NCBI RefSeq assembly: GCF_000224005.2
Contig: NZ_CP007031.1
Location: 1,455,001-1,519,000 of the forward strand
Origin: Marichromatium purpuratum 984
GTDB lineage: Bacteria > Pseudomonadota > Gammaproteobacteria > Chromatiales > Chromatiaceae
Direction: 5' to 3'
Length of the DNA stretch: 64,000 bases
The position numbers were made by a program, and so were the translations under genes. Below the pieces are notes generated by a model. The model was given only the letters and a program-made list of their open reading frames with translations. It did no database searches and was not told where the DNA came from. This document shows positions 27,460-37,043 of the stretch, piece after piece; the stretch's first letter is position 1, and every line of letters begins with the position of its first letter.

Positions 27460-28974
27460 ATGTGCGGGATCGTCGGCATCGTCGGTAAGGGCCCTGTCAA
27501 TCAGTCGCTTTACGACGCGCTCCTAGTTTTGCAGCACCGCGGCCAGGACGCCGCCGGTATCGTCACCTGCGAGGGTGGGCGCTTGCACCTGCGCAAGGAC
27601 AACGGACTGGCTCGTGACGTGTTCCGTACCTCGCACATGATCCAGTTGCGGGGTGACATGGGGGTGGGGCACGTGCGCTATCCCACCGCCGGGGCCTCCA
27701 GCTCCGCCGAGGCCCAGCCCTTCTACGTCAACTCGCCCTACGGCATCGTGCTCGCGCACAACGGCAATCTGACCAACGCCGATGCGCTCAAGCGCGACCT
27801 GTTCGTCGACGATCTGCGCCACCTCAACACCGACTCCGACTCCGAGGTGTTGCTCAACATCTTCGCCCATGAGCTGCAAAGCCAGGGCAAGCTGAACATC
27901 GAGGAAGAGGACGTCTTCCAGGCCGTGGCCGGGGTGCATCGGCGCTGTCGCGGCGGCTATGCGGCGGTGGCGATGATCCCGGGCTTCGGCGTGCTCGGCT
28001 TCCGCGATCCGCACGGCATCCGTCCGCTGGTCTACGGCTATCGCGAGACCGCCGATGGCCACGAGTACATGATCGCCTCGGAGAGCGTCGCGCTCGATAC
28101 CAGCGGCTTCAAGCTGATCGGTGATGTCGCTCCCGGCGAGGCGGTGCTGATCACCCTCGACGGCAGGCTCCACACCCACCAGTGTGCCGCCGAGCCGGTG
28201 CTCTCGCCCTGTCTGTTCGAGTTCGTCTACTTCGCCCGCCCCGATTCCATCATCGACAACATCTCGGTGCACAAGGCGCGCTCGCGGATGGGCAAGAAGC
28301 TCGCGACCAAGATCAAGCGCGAATGGGGCGATCATGACATCGATGTGGTGATCCCGGTGCCCGACACCAGTCGCACCGCGGCGCTGCAGCTGGCCAACCA
28401 TCTCGGCGTGCCCTATGCCGAGGGCTTCATCAAGAACCGCTATATCGCCCGGACCTTCATCATGCCGGGGCAGAAGGTGCGCAAGAAATCGGTGCGCCAG
28501 AAGCTCAACGCCATCGATCTGGAGTTCCGCCGCAAGAACGTGCTGCTGGTCGACGACTCGATCGTGCGCGGCACCACCTCGCAGCAGATCATCCAGATGG
28601 CGCGCGATGCCGGCGCCAACCGGGTCTATCTCGCCTCGGCCGCGCCGCCGGTGCGCTACCCCAACGTCTACGGCATCGACATGCCGGCGGCCAGCGAGCT
28701 GATCGCCTCCGGGCGCAGCGAGGCGGAGATCTGTGCCGAACTCGGTGCCGACGGCCTGATCTTCCAGGACCTCGAAGACCTGATCGACGCGGTGCAGAAG
28801 AAGGGCAAGAGCCATGTCGAGCGCTTCGATACCTCGGTCTTCGACGGTAACTACGTGACCGGGGACGTGACCCCGGAGTATCTGCGTGCCCTCGAGGCCA
28901 ATCGCAACGACGGCGCCAAGGAACAGCGCTCAGCGCGCAGCGAGAGTGTCATTGACCTGCACAACTCAGTCTGA
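27460..28974 (+). CDS. purF: Amidophosphoribosyltransferase
   Basis: A 504-residue enzyme of the first purine-specific step: PRPP + glutamine to phosphoribosylamine. The nucleophile Cys2 follows the initiator Met directly (MCGIVGIVG), so there is no propeptide. The glutaminase domain is about 1-235. The PRTase domain has the PRPP loop [16 protein letters not shown]. An in-frame ATG at 27328 would add a non-family N-terminus. The 157-bp upstream gap was read for a PurR-type operator and none was clear. Confidence 0.95.
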   Translation: MCGIVGIVGKGPVNQSLYDALLVLQHRGQDAAGIVTCEGGRLHLRKDNGLARDVFRTSHMIQLRGDMGVGHVRYPTAGASSSAEAQPFYVNSPYGIVLAHNGNLTNADALKRDLFVDDLRHLNTDSDSEVLLNIFAHELQSQGKLNIEEEDVFQAVAGVHRRCRGGYAAVAMIPGFGVLGFRDPHGIRPLVYGYRETADGHEYMIASESVALDTSGFKLIGDVAPGEAVLITLDGRLHTHQCAAEPVLSPCLFEFVYFARPDSIIDNISVHKARSRMGKKLATKIKREWGDHDIDVVIPVPDTSRTAALQLANHLGVPYAEGFIKNRYIARTFIMPGQKVRKKSVRQKLNAIDLEFRRKNVLLVDDSIVRGTTSQQIIQMARDAGANRVYLASAAPPVRYPNVYGIDMPAASELIASGRSEAEICAELGADGLIFQDLEDLIDAVQKKGKSHVERFDTSVFDGNYVTGDVTPEYLRALEANRNDGAKEQRSARSESVIDLHNSV

Positions 28975-30181
28975 TCCGGGTCTCCCGGACGAGCCGGTCG
29001 GCGCCACGGAGGCGCCGGGCTTTGCCACGCGTGCGGTACGCGCCGGTCAGCGGCGTACCGAGGAAGGCGAGCACGCGGAACCCATCTTCACCACCTCGAG
29101 CTTTGTCTTCTCCAGCGCAGCCGAGGCCGCCGCGCGCTTTGCCGGCGAGGTCGAGGGCAATATCTACTCGCGCTTCACCAACCCCACGGTACGAACCTTC
29201 GAGGAGCGGCTGGCCGCGCTCGAGGGAGGCGAGTGTTGCGTCGCCGCCGCCTCCGGGATGGCGGCGATCCTCGCGCTCTGTCTCGGCACCCTCGAGGCCG
29301 GGGATCACGTGGTGGTCTCGCGCAGCGTGTTCGGCAGCACCAGCTCACTGTTCAGCAAGTATCTCGCTCGCTTCGGAGTGGCGACGACCTTCGTGCCGCT
29401 CACCGATCCCGCCGCCTGGGAGGCGGCGATCGGGACGAGGACGCGGATGCTGTTCTGCGAGACGCCGTCGAACCCGCTCACCGAGATGGCCGATCTGCGC
29501 GAGCTGGCCGAGATCGCGCATCGAGGCGGTTGCCGGCTGGTGGTCGACAACTGCTTCTGCACCCCGGCGCTGCAGCGTCCGCTGGAACTCGGGGCCGATG
29601 TGGTGGTGCACTCGGCGACCAAGTATCTCGATGGTCAGGGGCGCTGCGTCGGTGGTGCCGTGGTCGGTGATCGCAAACTGGTCGGCGAGGCGGTCTTCGG
29701 CGTGCTGCGGACCGCCGGTCCGACGATGAGTCCGTTCAACGCCTGGGTCTTCCTCAAGGGGCTCGAGACGCTCGAGCTGCGGATGCAGGCGCATGCGCGC
29801 GCCGCCGAGCAGCTCGCCCACTGGCTCGATGCCCATCCGGCGGTGGCGCGGGTCCATTACCCGGGGCTACCCCAGCACCCCCAGCACCATCTGATCGGCG
29901 CCCAGCAGCGCAGCGGCGGCGGTATCGTCTCCTTCGCAGTGCGCGGTGCCCGCGCCGAGGCCTGGCGGGTGATCGACTCGACGCGGATGATCTCGATCAC
30001 CGCCAACCTCGGTGATGCCAAGACCACCATCACCCACCCGGCGACCACCACCCACGGTCGGCTCAGTGACGCGGAGCGCGCCGATGCCGGCATCACCGAA
30101 TCGCTGCTGCGGGTGGCCGTGGGGTTGGAGTCGGTGGCCGACATCCAGGCCGATCTGGCGCGAGGGTTGGCGGTGTCGTGA
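28946..30181 (+). CDS. metZ: O-succinylhomoserine sulfhydrylase
   Basis: A PLP enzyme of the Cys/Met gamma-family that makes homocysteine from an O-activated homoserine and sulfide. Motifs: [13 protein letters not shown] near the N-terminus, [20 protein letters not shown], the PLP lysine in [16 protein letters not shown], and [11 protein letters not shown]. The MetZ assignment rests on sequence flavour and the purF-metZ order. The start is uncertain: GTG at 28946 or TTG at 28952 within the end of purF. Both give about 410 residues and no strong Shine-Dalgarno. Confidence 0.88.
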   Translation: MSLTCTTQSDPGLPDEPVGATEAPGFATRAVRAGQRRTEEGEHAEPIFTTSSFVFSSAAEAAARFAGEVEGNIYSRFTNPTVRTFEERLAALEGGECCVAAASGMAAILALCLGTLEAGDHVVVSRSVFGSTSSLFSKYLARFGVATTFVPLTDPAAWEAAIGTRTRMLFCETPSNPLTEMADLRELAEIAHRGGCRLVVDNCFCTPALQRPLELGADVVVHSATKYLDGQGRCVGGAVVGDRKLVGEAVFGVLRTAGPTMSPFNAWVFLKGLETLELRMQAHARAAEQLAHWLDAHPAVARVHYPGLPQHPQHHLIGAQQRSGGGIVSFAVRGARAEAWRVIDSTRMISITANLGDAKTTITHPATTTHGRLSDAERADAGITESLLRVAVGLESVADIQADLARGLAVS

Positions 30182-31212
30182 CGGCCTTGGAACTGATCTG
30201 TCCGGGACTGCTCGGCCCCCTGCCGTTGCGTCCCGAGCCCTTCCCGGCACTGCCCAATCTCGACCGTCTGTTGGCGCGCGCGCGTGTCGACGAGGCAGTT
30301 GCCAGCGATCCCTTCGCCGCGCTGTTCGCCGCCTTCGGCATCGTCGCCGAGTCAGGCTGCGATCTGCCCAGTGCGCCCCTGTGTCTGCTTGGCGACGCCC
30401 CCGAGCTGCTCGCCGGGGAGGGCGCTGCGGCCTACTGGCTGCATGCCGACCCGGTCTATCTGCGCCCCGACATGGAGCGGTTGCGGCTCTTCGAACTCGA
30501 GCGCTTCGCCCTCGACGCCGAGGAGGCCGCGGCCCTGGTGGCGAGTTTCAACGACCACTTCGCCGACGACGGCCTGGAGCTGATCGCGCCGACCCCGCAG
30601 CGCTGGTATCTGCGCCTGAGGCGACCGCCCGCGCTGCGTACCACGCCGCTCTATCGGGTGATGGGCGAGGCGCTCAGCCCGGATGCGATCAGCGGCGACG
30701 ATGCGCTGGCCTGGAGCCGGCTGCTCAACGAGGTGCAGATGCTGTTCTTCGCCGATCCGGTCAACCGTGCCCGCGAGGCGCGCGGCGAGCCGGTGGTCAA
30801 CGGGCTCTGGCCCTGGGGCGGGGGACAGCTGCCGGCGGCGCCGGGGTGCGGTCCCGCTCTGGTGGTGGGCGAGCATCCGCTCACCCACGGGCTGGCGCAC
30901 TGGGCCGGGGCGGGGCATCGCACCCCGGCCCAGTGGTTGCAGGACCCGACGCTCGGCGAGCGGGGCGTCCTGGTCTATGACGAGAGCCCCTGGCGGGCGC
31001 TGCACGGGCGCGATCTCGGCGCCTGGTCCGACGCCCTGGTCGCCTGTGACGCCGCGCTCGCCGCGCCGCTGCGCGCGTTGCGCCGGCAGCGCTGGTCGGA
31101 GGTCATGCTCGATCCCTGTGCCGGGACCCGCTATCGCACCTCGGGCTGGGGGCTGCTGCGCGGGTGGCGCCGGCGCGGGCTGCGCGCGCACTGCCGGCTC
31201 GCTCGGCGCTGA
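30178..31212 (+). CDS. COG4255/RpfE-like protein (phosphoglycerate mutase-like annotation)
   Basis: A 344-residue cytosolic protein resembling the family often labelled regulatory protein RpfE or cofactor-independent phosphoglycerate mutase-like. Shared marks are WLHADPVYLRPD, LLNEVQMLFFADPVNRARE and NGLWPWGGGQLP. I see no complete iPGM metal-ligand set, so the mutase label should not be taken as an activity. The GTG start overlaps the metZ stop (GTGA), so it is translationally coupled. Function unknown. Confidence 0.7.
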   Translation: MTALELICPGLLGPLPLRPEPFPALPNLDRLLARARVDEAVASDPFAALFAAFGIVAESGCDLPSAPLCLLGDAPELLAGEGAAAYWLHADPVYLRPDMERLRLFELERFALDAEEAAALVASFNDHFADDGLELIAPTPQRWYLRLRRPPALRTTPLYRVMGEALSPDAISGDDALAWSRLLNEVQMLFFADPVNRAREARGEPVVNGLWPWGGGQLPAAPGCGPALVVGEHPLTHGLAHWAGAGHRTPAQWLQDPTLGERGVLVYDESPWRALHGRDLGAWSDALVACDAALAAPLRALRRQRWSEVMLDPCAGTRYRTSGWGLLRGWRRRGLRAHCRLARR

Positions 31213-31216
31213 GGGC

Positions 31217-31705
31217 TCAGCCCGCGACCGCGAGGTCGAGCGGCTGGGCCTGGAGCAGCTGGAGCGCGGCCCGGGTCTCGACCGCGATGATGAAGCCGCG
31301 CTTGCCGCCGTTGATATAGATCTGCGGCAGTTCGAGGATGCCGCGCTCGCAGTAGACCGGCATCGGGTGACGGGTGCCGAACGGTGAGGTGCCGCCGACC
31401 CGGTAGCCGGAGTGCCGCTCGGCGATCTCGGGGGCGCAGGGGCGCACCCGCTTGCTGCCGATGGCGCGCGCCAGGTGCTGGGTGGCGACCTGGCGGTCGC
31501 CGTGCATCAGCACGACCAATGGCCGTGCATCGGCATCCTCCATGATCAATGTCTTGACCACCAGGTGCTCGTCGACACCGAGTGCTGCGGCCACCTGCGC
31601 CGTGCCGCCGCCGCTGACATAGTCGTAGCTGTGCGGGGTGAAGGCGATACCGGCGGCGCGCAGCGCCCTGACCGCCTGGGTGACCGGGTGTTTCTCCTTG
31701 GCCAT
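31217..31705 (-). CDS. ybaK: Cys-tRNA(Pro) deacylase, YbaK family
   Basis: A 162-residue trans-editing enzyme that hydrolyses Cys-tRNA(Pro) and related mischarged tRNAs. The YbaK fold is seen through HSYDYVSGGGTAQVAAALGV, the conserved lysine in VVKTLIM, and VGGTSPFGTRHPMPVY near the C-terminus. Length is normal. It converges with the COG4255 gene, 4 bp between stops, and is 15 bp after the DUF938 gene on the same strand. Confidence 0.92.
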   Translation of the reverse strand: MAKEKHPVTQAVRALRAAGIAFTPHSYDYVSGGGTAQVAAALGVDEHLVVKTLIMEDADARPLVVLMHGDRQVATQHLARAIGSKRVRPCAPEIAERHSGYRVGGTSPFGTRHPMPVYCERGILELPQIYINGGKRGFIIAVETRAALQLLQAQPLDLAVAG

Positions 31706-31720
31706 GTTCCTCGCCCTCGT

Positions 31721-32323
31721 TCAGCCTCGCCGCCACACCAGGATGCGGTTGTTCGCCGGCATCGCATGCTCGGCCAGCGCCTCGAGGCCGTTGTCCTCGG
31801 CCAGCCCCAGCAGCCAGGTGCGATCACGCACCCCCATCGCCGGATCGCGCGCGCGCAGCCAGGCGTCGAAGGCGGCGTTGCTCTCGCTGGTCGGTCGGCC
31901 ATCCTCGTGGAAGGGGCCGTAGAGGGCGAAGAGCCCGCCGGGGGCGAGCACCTCGCCGAGTCCACGGAACATCGCCGCGACCGCCTCGACCGGCATGATG
32001 TGCGCGGTGTTGGCGCTGAAGGCGGCGTCGAACCCGGGTGTCGGCCAGGGGCCGCGCAGCACATCGAGCGCGATCGGTTCGGGCAGGTTGGGCAGCGCCG
32101 CCTCGCCGATCCACTGACGCATCCCCGGCAGCTCCTCGGCGCGGTCGCTGCATTGCCAGCACAGCTCGGGCAGCGCCGCGGCGAAATGGACCCCGTGTTG
32201 CCCGGTGCCGCTGCCGATCTCCAGCAGCCGCTGGCGTCCGGCATAGAGCGGGGCGATCACTGCGAGGATGGGGGCGCGATTCTGATCGCAGGACTCGGCG
32301 TAGGGCTTGGTGGTCGATTGCAT
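31721..32323 (-). CDS. DUF938 class I SAM-dependent methyltransferase
   Basis: A 200-residue Rossmann-fold methyltransferase. The N-terminal KPYAESCDQNRAPILAVI is the DUF938 signature, followed by the SAM-binding LLEIGSGTGQHGVHFA and the acidic post-II segment FDAAFSANTAHIM. The substrate is unknown. The start at 32323 gives the family N-terminus; the frame is open further upstream into repeat element copy C without coding character. Probably cotranscribed with ybaK. Confidence 0.85.
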   Translation of the reverse strand: MQSTTKPYAESCDQNRAPILAVIAPLYAGRQRLLEIGSGTGQHGVHFAAALPELCWQCSDRAEELPGMRQWIGEAALPNLPEPIALDVLRGPWPTPGFDAAFSANTAHIMPVEAVAAMFRGLGEVLAPGGLFALYGPFHEDGRPTSESNAAFDAWLRARDPAMGVRDRTWLLGLAEDNGLEALAEHAMPANNRILVWRRG

Positions 32324-32397
32324 CGGTGGACTCGTATGTGGTGGCGACGACAGCGCCTCGATCGGCCACAGGATGCCGCGCGTCGGGAGCGCTCGCA

Positions 32398-32569
32398 AGT
32401 CAGCTGCCAGCTATCAGCTTCCAGCCGCCAGTGGCCGCTTGCCCCCAAGCGCTGGCACCAAGCGCGTGTGATGGCAGGCAATGCCGTCGTCAGGGGCGCA
32501 TACTCACTGGCGGCTGGCGGCTGGCGGCTGGCGGCTGGCGGCTGGCGGCTGGCGGCTGGCGGCTGGTAC
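32398..32569. repeat. Heptamer-bounded element, copy C (one-sided)
   Basis: It lies between the divergent DUF938 and lipoprotein genes. The left end CAAGTCAGCTGCCAG matches the left flank of copy B (CAAGTCAGCCGCCAG). Degenerate heptamers follow, then a core with GCCGCCAGTGGC, CTGGC, CAAG, CGTG and GGGCGCA spaced as in copy B's core, then eight CTGGCGG units. The GATTGAACCGCAAAG inner arms of copies A, B and D are missing, so it is either a deletion derivative or a simpler relative. Non-coding. Confidence 0.75.
32507..32562 (+). repeat. Tandem heptamer array, 8 x CTGGCGG
   Basis: Eight exact 7-bp units followed by a partial unit (CTGGTAC), about 70 bp before the lipoprotein start codon. This is the same unit, in inverse orientation, as the left arrays of the other copies. 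Confidence 0.95.
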
Positions 32570-32631
32570 TGGAGCCCGTGGCATGATCGGCTATCATGGT
32601 GCCTTTGTGCCGCCAGGGCGGGGTGCCCTCG

Positions 32632-33882
32632 ATGTCGACGCCGAATCCCGATCCGCAGTCAGTCCGTCGTCGTGGTGCCGTCGTGGCGCCACTGCTGGTG
32701 CTCGGTGTGCTGCTGCTGGCGCTCGGCGGTTGCGCCGGTTCCGGCGGCACGGTGCAGGGGGCGGCGCCCTGGCGTACCCCGGGCGCCCAGCTCGCCGCCG
32801 AGCGCGCCAATGGCGGGCCGCGTCCGTCGATGTCGGCGCATGTGCTCTACAGCACCGATCCGTCCGGTCTGCGCGAGGAGTTGCAGACGCGCTGCGCGGG
32901 CATGGGGGGGCGTGGCACCGGGGCGGTATTGAGCACCCTGGTCACCGACCTCTATCTCTCCGGGGTGGCGCCCGGGGAGGGCGCCGAGGCGCTGTTGCGC
33001 GGCGGTTGTGCGCCGGTCAGCGAGATCGTCACCGAGATGATCGCCCAGGGCGGCGAATCGGCCTTCGACCCGGTGCTCGAGCGCGCGCTGATGCTCACCG
33101 GCTCGGGCGCGCGCGAGACGCTCGAGCTGGCCGCCGCCGAGGGGCTCGAACGACGCGCCCGGCTGCTCGACGCCAGCGACGGGCCGCTACGCGAGTCGCT
33201 GGTCTATGCCATGCGTTACTACCCCTCGGGCGCGCCGACCAGCGAGACCCAGACGGCGGTGGCGATGAACCTGCTGTTCGAGCGCGCCGAGTCCGGTTAC
33301 GGGCTCTATACCTTCGTGCTGCTCGGGCGCACCAGTGCGCTCGACACCGCTGACGTGCAACGCTATCGCGAGTTGTTCCGCATCATCGAGACCTATGTGG
33401 CGAGCGCCCGCGGTGTGAGTGAGCCGCGGCGCGAGACGCATGCCTTCCTGGTGCCGGTTTATGCCGATTCTGGCGACATGGCGCTGGTCGATCAACTCGC
33501 CCCCGAACTCTCCGACCTGATGCGCTACCGGCTCGGTCGTGCGTTGCGTCGCCATGGCCGACCGGGCCCGGCGGCCCGGCTCGAGAGCGGCGCCGGCCCC
33601 TTCCTGATGACCAGCACCGATCCGCAGCTGTTGCCGCTCGAGGCCGGTGCACCACGGTTGCTGATCGACCTCTCCGGGGTCGGCGCCGAGTATCTCTACG
33701 GCATCATCGATGCCTGCGATCGGCCGGTCGAGGATGCGGCGGCGCTGGAGCGGCTGCGCGAGCGGTTGCGCGTGCTGCTCGATGAGGCGCCGGCCGACTG
33801 GCTCGAGTGGATCGAGCCACGAGCGCCCTCGGCGCCCCGCGCAGCGGCCCGCGATGTGGCGCCGGCGGCGGTGGTGGGGTAA
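32632..33882 (+). CDS. Unrecognised lipoprotein, 416 residues
   Basis: After an Arg-rich start (VRRR) there is a hydrophobic stretch ending in the lipobox LALGGC with Cys34 as the likely acylated residue, so an envelope lipoprotein is expected. The mature part is Leu/Ala/Glu-rich and mostly helical with alternating amphipathic segments (roughly residues 55-330), then a C-terminal domain containing LLIDLSGVGAEYLYGIIDACD and an Ala/Pro tail. I do not recognise a family. ATG at 32632 is preferred; an in-frame ATG lies at 32596. The neighbouring downstream gene is also an unknown membrane protein in the same orientation, 66 bp away. Confidence 0.72.
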   Translation: MSTPNPDPQSVRRRGAVVAPLLVLGVLLLALGGCAGSGGTVQGAAPWRTPGAQLAAERANGGPRPSMSAHVLYSTDPSGLREELQTRCAGMGGRGTGAVLSTLVTDLYLSGVAPGEGAEALLRGGCAPVSEIVTEMIAQGGESAFDPVLERALMLTGSGARETLELAAAEGLERRARLLDASDGPLRESLVYAMRYYPSGAPTSETQTAVAMNLLFERAESGYGLYTFVLLGRTSALDTADVQRYRELFRIIETYVASARGVSEPRRETHAFLVPVYADSGDMALVDQLAPELSDLMRYRLGRALRRHGRPGPAARLESGAGPFLMTSTDPQLLPLEAGAPRLLIDLSGVGAEYLYGIIDACDRPVEDAAALERLRERLRVLLDEAPADWLEWIEPRAPSAPRAAARDVAPAAVVG

Positions 33883-33948
33883 GCGCCCGCCGGGCGGACA
33901 CGGATCCTTCGTCGGGCCACGTCCGCGCGTGGCTCACAACCTGAGCAG

Positions 33949-34551
33949 ATGAGACTGATGAGCATCATTCCACACAGCCTCGGCAGCCTGATCCGATTCC
34001 TGATCGGTATCTTCCTGCTGCAGGGGGTCACCGCACTCCTGGTCTACACCGCGCTGAGCACCGACTGGCAGACCACCTGGCCGTTGTTCGCGCTGCTTGG
34101 CGGCGCCGTCGGCGTCCTCGTCGCGCTGTGGTTCAACACCATCGCCGATGCCTATCGGCACCGCGCCACCTCGCGGCTGAGCGAGCGCTTCTCCAAGGAG
34201 CGCGAGAAGATTCGGGTCAAGGCCGAGCAGCAGCGCGCCAAGGCGGGGCGCTCCCAGGAGCGGCTGGCGGCCAAGGCGCGACGCAGTTCCTGGGGGGCGA
34301 GCCTCAAGACCGGCGCGGTGGTCGGCGGTACGGTGGGAATCGGAATCACCATGATGCTGACCCAGTTCGTCACCCTCGGGCTGGTGACCCTGAGCGCCGC
34401 CGGTGGCGCGGCGCTCGGCTACGGGGTACGGGCGCGCCAGCAGCGGGCGATCGACAATCGCCGCCTGGCCGCCGAGGCGCGCGAGCTGCAGACGCTGGAG
34501 ACGGCGCCCGAGCGGCGGGTGCTGCCGCGCCGTCGCGCCGCCGGCGACTAG
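33949..34551 (+). CDS. Unrecognised membrane protein with two hydrophobic hairpins
   Basis: A 200-residue protein. The N-terminal pair of TM helices (about residues 11-35 and 43-65) is followed by a charged segment likely to form a coiled coil (about 75-112, Lys/Arg/Glu/Gln-rich), then a Gly-rich hydrophobic pair (about 117-160, with repeated G-x3-G spacing such as GAVVGGTVGIG), and a basic tail ending RRVLPRRRAAGD. It is not a family I can name. ATGs at 33949 and 33958 are both possible. It is convergent with folP, 8 bp between stops. Confidence 0.7.
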   Translation: MRLMSIIPHSLGSLIRFLIGIFLLQGVTALLVYTALSTDWQTTWPLFALLGGAVGVLVALWFNTIADAYRHRATSRLSERFSKEREKIRVKAEQQRAKAGRSQERLAAKARRSSWGASLKTGAVVGGTVGIGITMMLTQFVTLGLVTLSAAGGAALGYGVRARQQRAIDNRRLAAEARELQTLETAPERRVLPRRRAAGD

Positions 34552-34559
34552 CCCGACCC

Positions 34560-35417
34560 TCAGCCTGTCACCAGTGTGCCGGTGGCACGCATCCCGGCGC
34601 CTCTGAGCGCCCAGGCGACGTCGGCGGCCTGACGGTTGCCGGCGACGTCGTGTACGCGGAAGACCTCGATCCCGGCGAGCACGCCCGCGGTGGTGGTGGC
34701 GGCGGTCGCTGCATCCAGTGCTGCCGGGTGCGGCTCATCGCAGATCGCGCCGAGGAAGCGCTTGCGGCTGGCGCCGAGCAGCACCGCAAAGCCGTGCGCG
34801 CGCAAGCGATCGAGCGCGGCGATCAGCGCAAGGTTGTGCGCGAGGGTCTTGCCGAAGCCGATGCCGGGATCGAGCAGGATGCGCTCAGCGGCGACGCCGG
34901 CGGCGCGCGCGAGGCGCGCACGCTCGAGCAGATAGTCCTCGACCTCGGTGGTCACATCACCATAGCGCGGGTCCTGCTGCATGGTCTCGGGGCGTCCCTG
35001 ACGATGCATCAGCACCAGGGTGGCGCCGGTCTCGGCGGCCAGTGCGAGCAGTCCTGGATCGTCCTCGCCGGCGGCGGTGTCGTTGATCCAGCTGGCGCCG
35101 GCGGCGAGCGCCGCACGCGCGACCTCGGCGCTGGTGGTGTCGATGCTGATCGCCACGCCCGCCGGGAGCCGCTTGCGCAGTGCGCCGATCACCGGCAGTA
35201 CGCGCTCGCACTGCTCGGCGGCGGGCACCGCGCGTGAGCCGGGGCGGGTCGACTCGCCGCCGACGTCGATGATGTCGGCCCCGGCGCGGGCGAGCGCGAG
35301 ACCGTGGGCGACGGCCGCCTCGGGCGCGAAGTGCTCGCCGCCGTCGGAGAAGCTGTCCGGGGTGACGTTGAGGATGCCCATGATCTGTGGCGGGGTCGCG
35401 GGGGCTTGGTTGTGCAT
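34560..35417 (-). CDS. folP: Dihydropteroate synthase
   Basis: A 285-residue TIM-barrel enzyme condensing p-aminobenzoate with pterin diphosphate; the sulfonamide target. Motifs: MGILNVTPDSFSDGG, IIDVGGESTRPGS, DTTSAEVARAAL, LMHRQGRPETMQ, DPGIGFGKT and a GASRKRFLG loop. AGGAG about 10 bp before the ATG at 35417 decides the start. In many gammaproteobacteria folP sits beside ftsH and glmM; here it follows apbE by 50 bp, an unusual setting. Confidence 0.94.
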   Translation of the reverse strand: MHNQAPATPPQIMGILNVTPDSFSDGGEHFAPEAAVAHGLALARAGADIIDVGGESTRPGSRAVPAAEQCERVLPVIGALRKRLPAGVAISIDTTSAEVARAALAAGASWINDTAAGEDDPGLLALAAETGATLVLMHRQGRPETMQQDPRYGDVTTEVEDYLLERARLARAAGVAAERILLDPGIGFGKTLAHNLALIAALDRLRAHGFAVLLGASRKRFLGAICDEPHPAALDAATAATTTAGVLAGIEVFRVHDVAGNRQAADVAWALRGAGMRATGTLVTG

Positions 35418-35467
35418 GAGAGAGGAACTCCTGGGCGATGGCGCCGGGGCCGGCCCGGCGCCGACGA

Positions 35468-36514
35468 TCACTCGGCGGTGAGCGCCGCGAAGCGTGAGGT
35501 GGCGCGGTCGCTGTAGCCGTCGCCCTCGCGGACGACGAAGAAGGCGGCGATGTCGTGCGCCTCGGCCAGTGCGAGGCCGGCCTCGGGGCCGAGCACCAGC
35601 AGGGCGGTGGCGAGGGCGTCGGCCTGGGCACAGTCGGCGGCGATCACGCTCACCGAGGCCAGGGTGTGGGTGACCGGGCGCGCGGTGATCGGGTTGATGG
35701 TATGGCTGTAGAGTTTGCCGTCGCGCTCGTAGAAGTTGCGGTAGTCGCCCGAGGTGGCCATGGCGGCATCGTGCAGGGTGACGATACGGTGGACCTCGCG
35801 CACGCCGGATTCGGGGCGCTCAATGGCGATCCGCCAGGGGGTGGCGTCGGGCTTGGTGCCGCTGGCGCGCAGCTCGCCGCCGACCTCGGCGAGATAGTCG
35901 GTGACGCCCGCCGACTCGAGCACTGCCGCGACCTGATCGACGCCATGGCCCTTGGCGATGCCGGAGAGATCGACATAGACGCCTGGTTTCTCCTTGCGCA
36001 GCGCCGGGGGATCGAGCCGGTACTCGAGCCGCGGGAAGCCGATGCGCTCGCGTACCTCGGCGAGCTGCGCATCGCTCGGCAGCTGTTCGGGAGGCTGGCC
36101 GGGACCGAAGCCCCAGAGGTTGACCGCCGGGCCGACGGTGACGTCGAAGGCGCCGATGCTGAAGATGCTGATGCGCTCGGCGAGCGCGACCAGCGCGGCC
36201 AGCTCCAGGGAGACCGGGAACCAGTCGCCCGAGTCGCTGGCGTTGAAGCGCGACAGCTCCGAGTCGGGACGATAGGTCGACATCAGGTCGTTGACCTGTT
36301 CCAGCCGGGCATCGATCTGCGCCTGCAGCTGCTCGACCGAGAGCGTGTCGGGGAGCCCGTAGAGCTTGACGCTGTAGTGGGTGCCCATGGTGCGCCCCTG
36401 GAGTTCCACGGGGGTGTCGTCCTGGGCGCAGCCGGCGAGTGCGAGCAGCGCACCGAGCAACAGGATCGGGAGGAGGCGCCAGCGCGGCGGCGCGAGTACG
36501 GCGATGGATGGCAT
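35468..36514 (-). CDS. apbE: FAD:protein FMN transferase (ApbE), lipoprotein
   Basis: A 348-residue periplasmic flavin transferase that attaches FMN to Thr residues of respiratory proteins such as NqrB/C or RnfG. It has a signal peptide with lipobox LALAGC (Cys29), TMGTHYSVKLYG, VDLSGIAKGHGVD, and the metal/FAD region ATSGDYRNFY with HTINPITARPV. No Rnf or Nqr genes are in the window, so the client is unknown. It lies upstream of folP on the same strand. Confidence 0.92.
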   Translation of the reverse strand: MPSIAVLAPPRWRLLPILLLGALLALAGCAQDDTPVELQGRTMGTHYSVKLYGLPDTLSVEQLQAQIDARLEQVNDLMSTYRPDSELSRFNASDSGDWFPVSLELAALVALAERISIFSIGAFDVTVGPAVNLWGFGPGQPPEQLPSDAQLAEVRERIGFPRLEYRLDPPALRKEKPGVYVDLSGIAKGHGVDQVAAVLESAGVTDYLAEVGGELRASGTKPDATPWRIAIERPESGVREVHRIVTLHDAAMATSGDYRNFYERDGKLYSHTINPITARPVTHTLASVSVIAADCAQADALATALLVLGPEAGLALAEAHDIAAFFVVREGDGYSDRATSRFAALTAE

Positions 36515-36616
36515 GGGTCCTTCTCGGGCCGGGAGGCCCTGATCGTGTGATGAGCGGCGACCTATCGACGGGCCGCCGGGGTTAGGGGTGATTGCAGGGC
36601 GAGACGCCGCTCGCCA

Positions 36617-36916
36617 TCAGGGGCGCAGCAGCCCGGCGCCGAGCAGGCCGATCAGGATCAGATAGATCCCCACCACGTAGCTCAGCAGGTTGGGGCGGAT
36701 CAGGATCAGCACCCCGGCGACCAGGGCGATCACCGCCTGGGGCGCGAACGGCTGGCCCGCGAAGGCCGTCAGCAGGCCATGGATGCCGACCAGCAGCAGG
36801 TAGGCGGCGACGGCATAGTTGAGCACCCGCGGTACGGCGAGGATCAGCACGCCGGTGAGCACGGCGGCGATCGCCGGTAACGGCCAGTGGTGCAGCAGGG
36901 CCGGGAGCTGGTCCAT
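36617..36916 (-). CDS. DUF3096 small membrane protein
   Basis: A 99-residue protein with three to four hydrophobic helices. It shows an internal repeat: AVLTGVLILAVPRVLNYAVAAYLLLVG and ALVAGVLILIRPNLLSYVVGIYLILIG, the hallmark of DUF3096. It is predicted in the inner membrane; function unknown. AGGAGAGA lies 8 bp before the ATG at 36916, so the longer open frame reaching into the heptamer array (to 37189) is rejected. Confidence 0.82.
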   Translation of the reverse strand: MDQLPALLHHWPLPAIAAVLTGVLILAVPRVLNYAVAAYLLLVGIHGLLTAFAGQPFAPQAVIALVAGVLILIRPNLLSYVVGIYLILIGLLGAGLLRP

Positions 36917-36980
36917 GGGTCGTCTCTCCTGTGCGTTGATCGTGCCCGATCGCGTCTCGACCGAACGATCCATTCTAACG

Positions 36981-37043
36981 GCCGCCAGCCGCCAGCCGCC
37001 AGCCGCCAGCCGCCAGCCGCCAGCCGCCAGCCGCCAGCCGCCA
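36981..37043 (+). repeat. Tandem heptamer array, 9 x GCCGCCA
   Basis: Nine exact units, left boundary of element copy D, 65 bp upstream of the DUF3096 start codon. Confidence 0.95.

Noticed and set aside
31412-32932. 506-codon plus-strand frame opposite ybaK and DUF938
   Set aside because: Runs antisense to two well-supported genes and through repeat element copy C; no family features.
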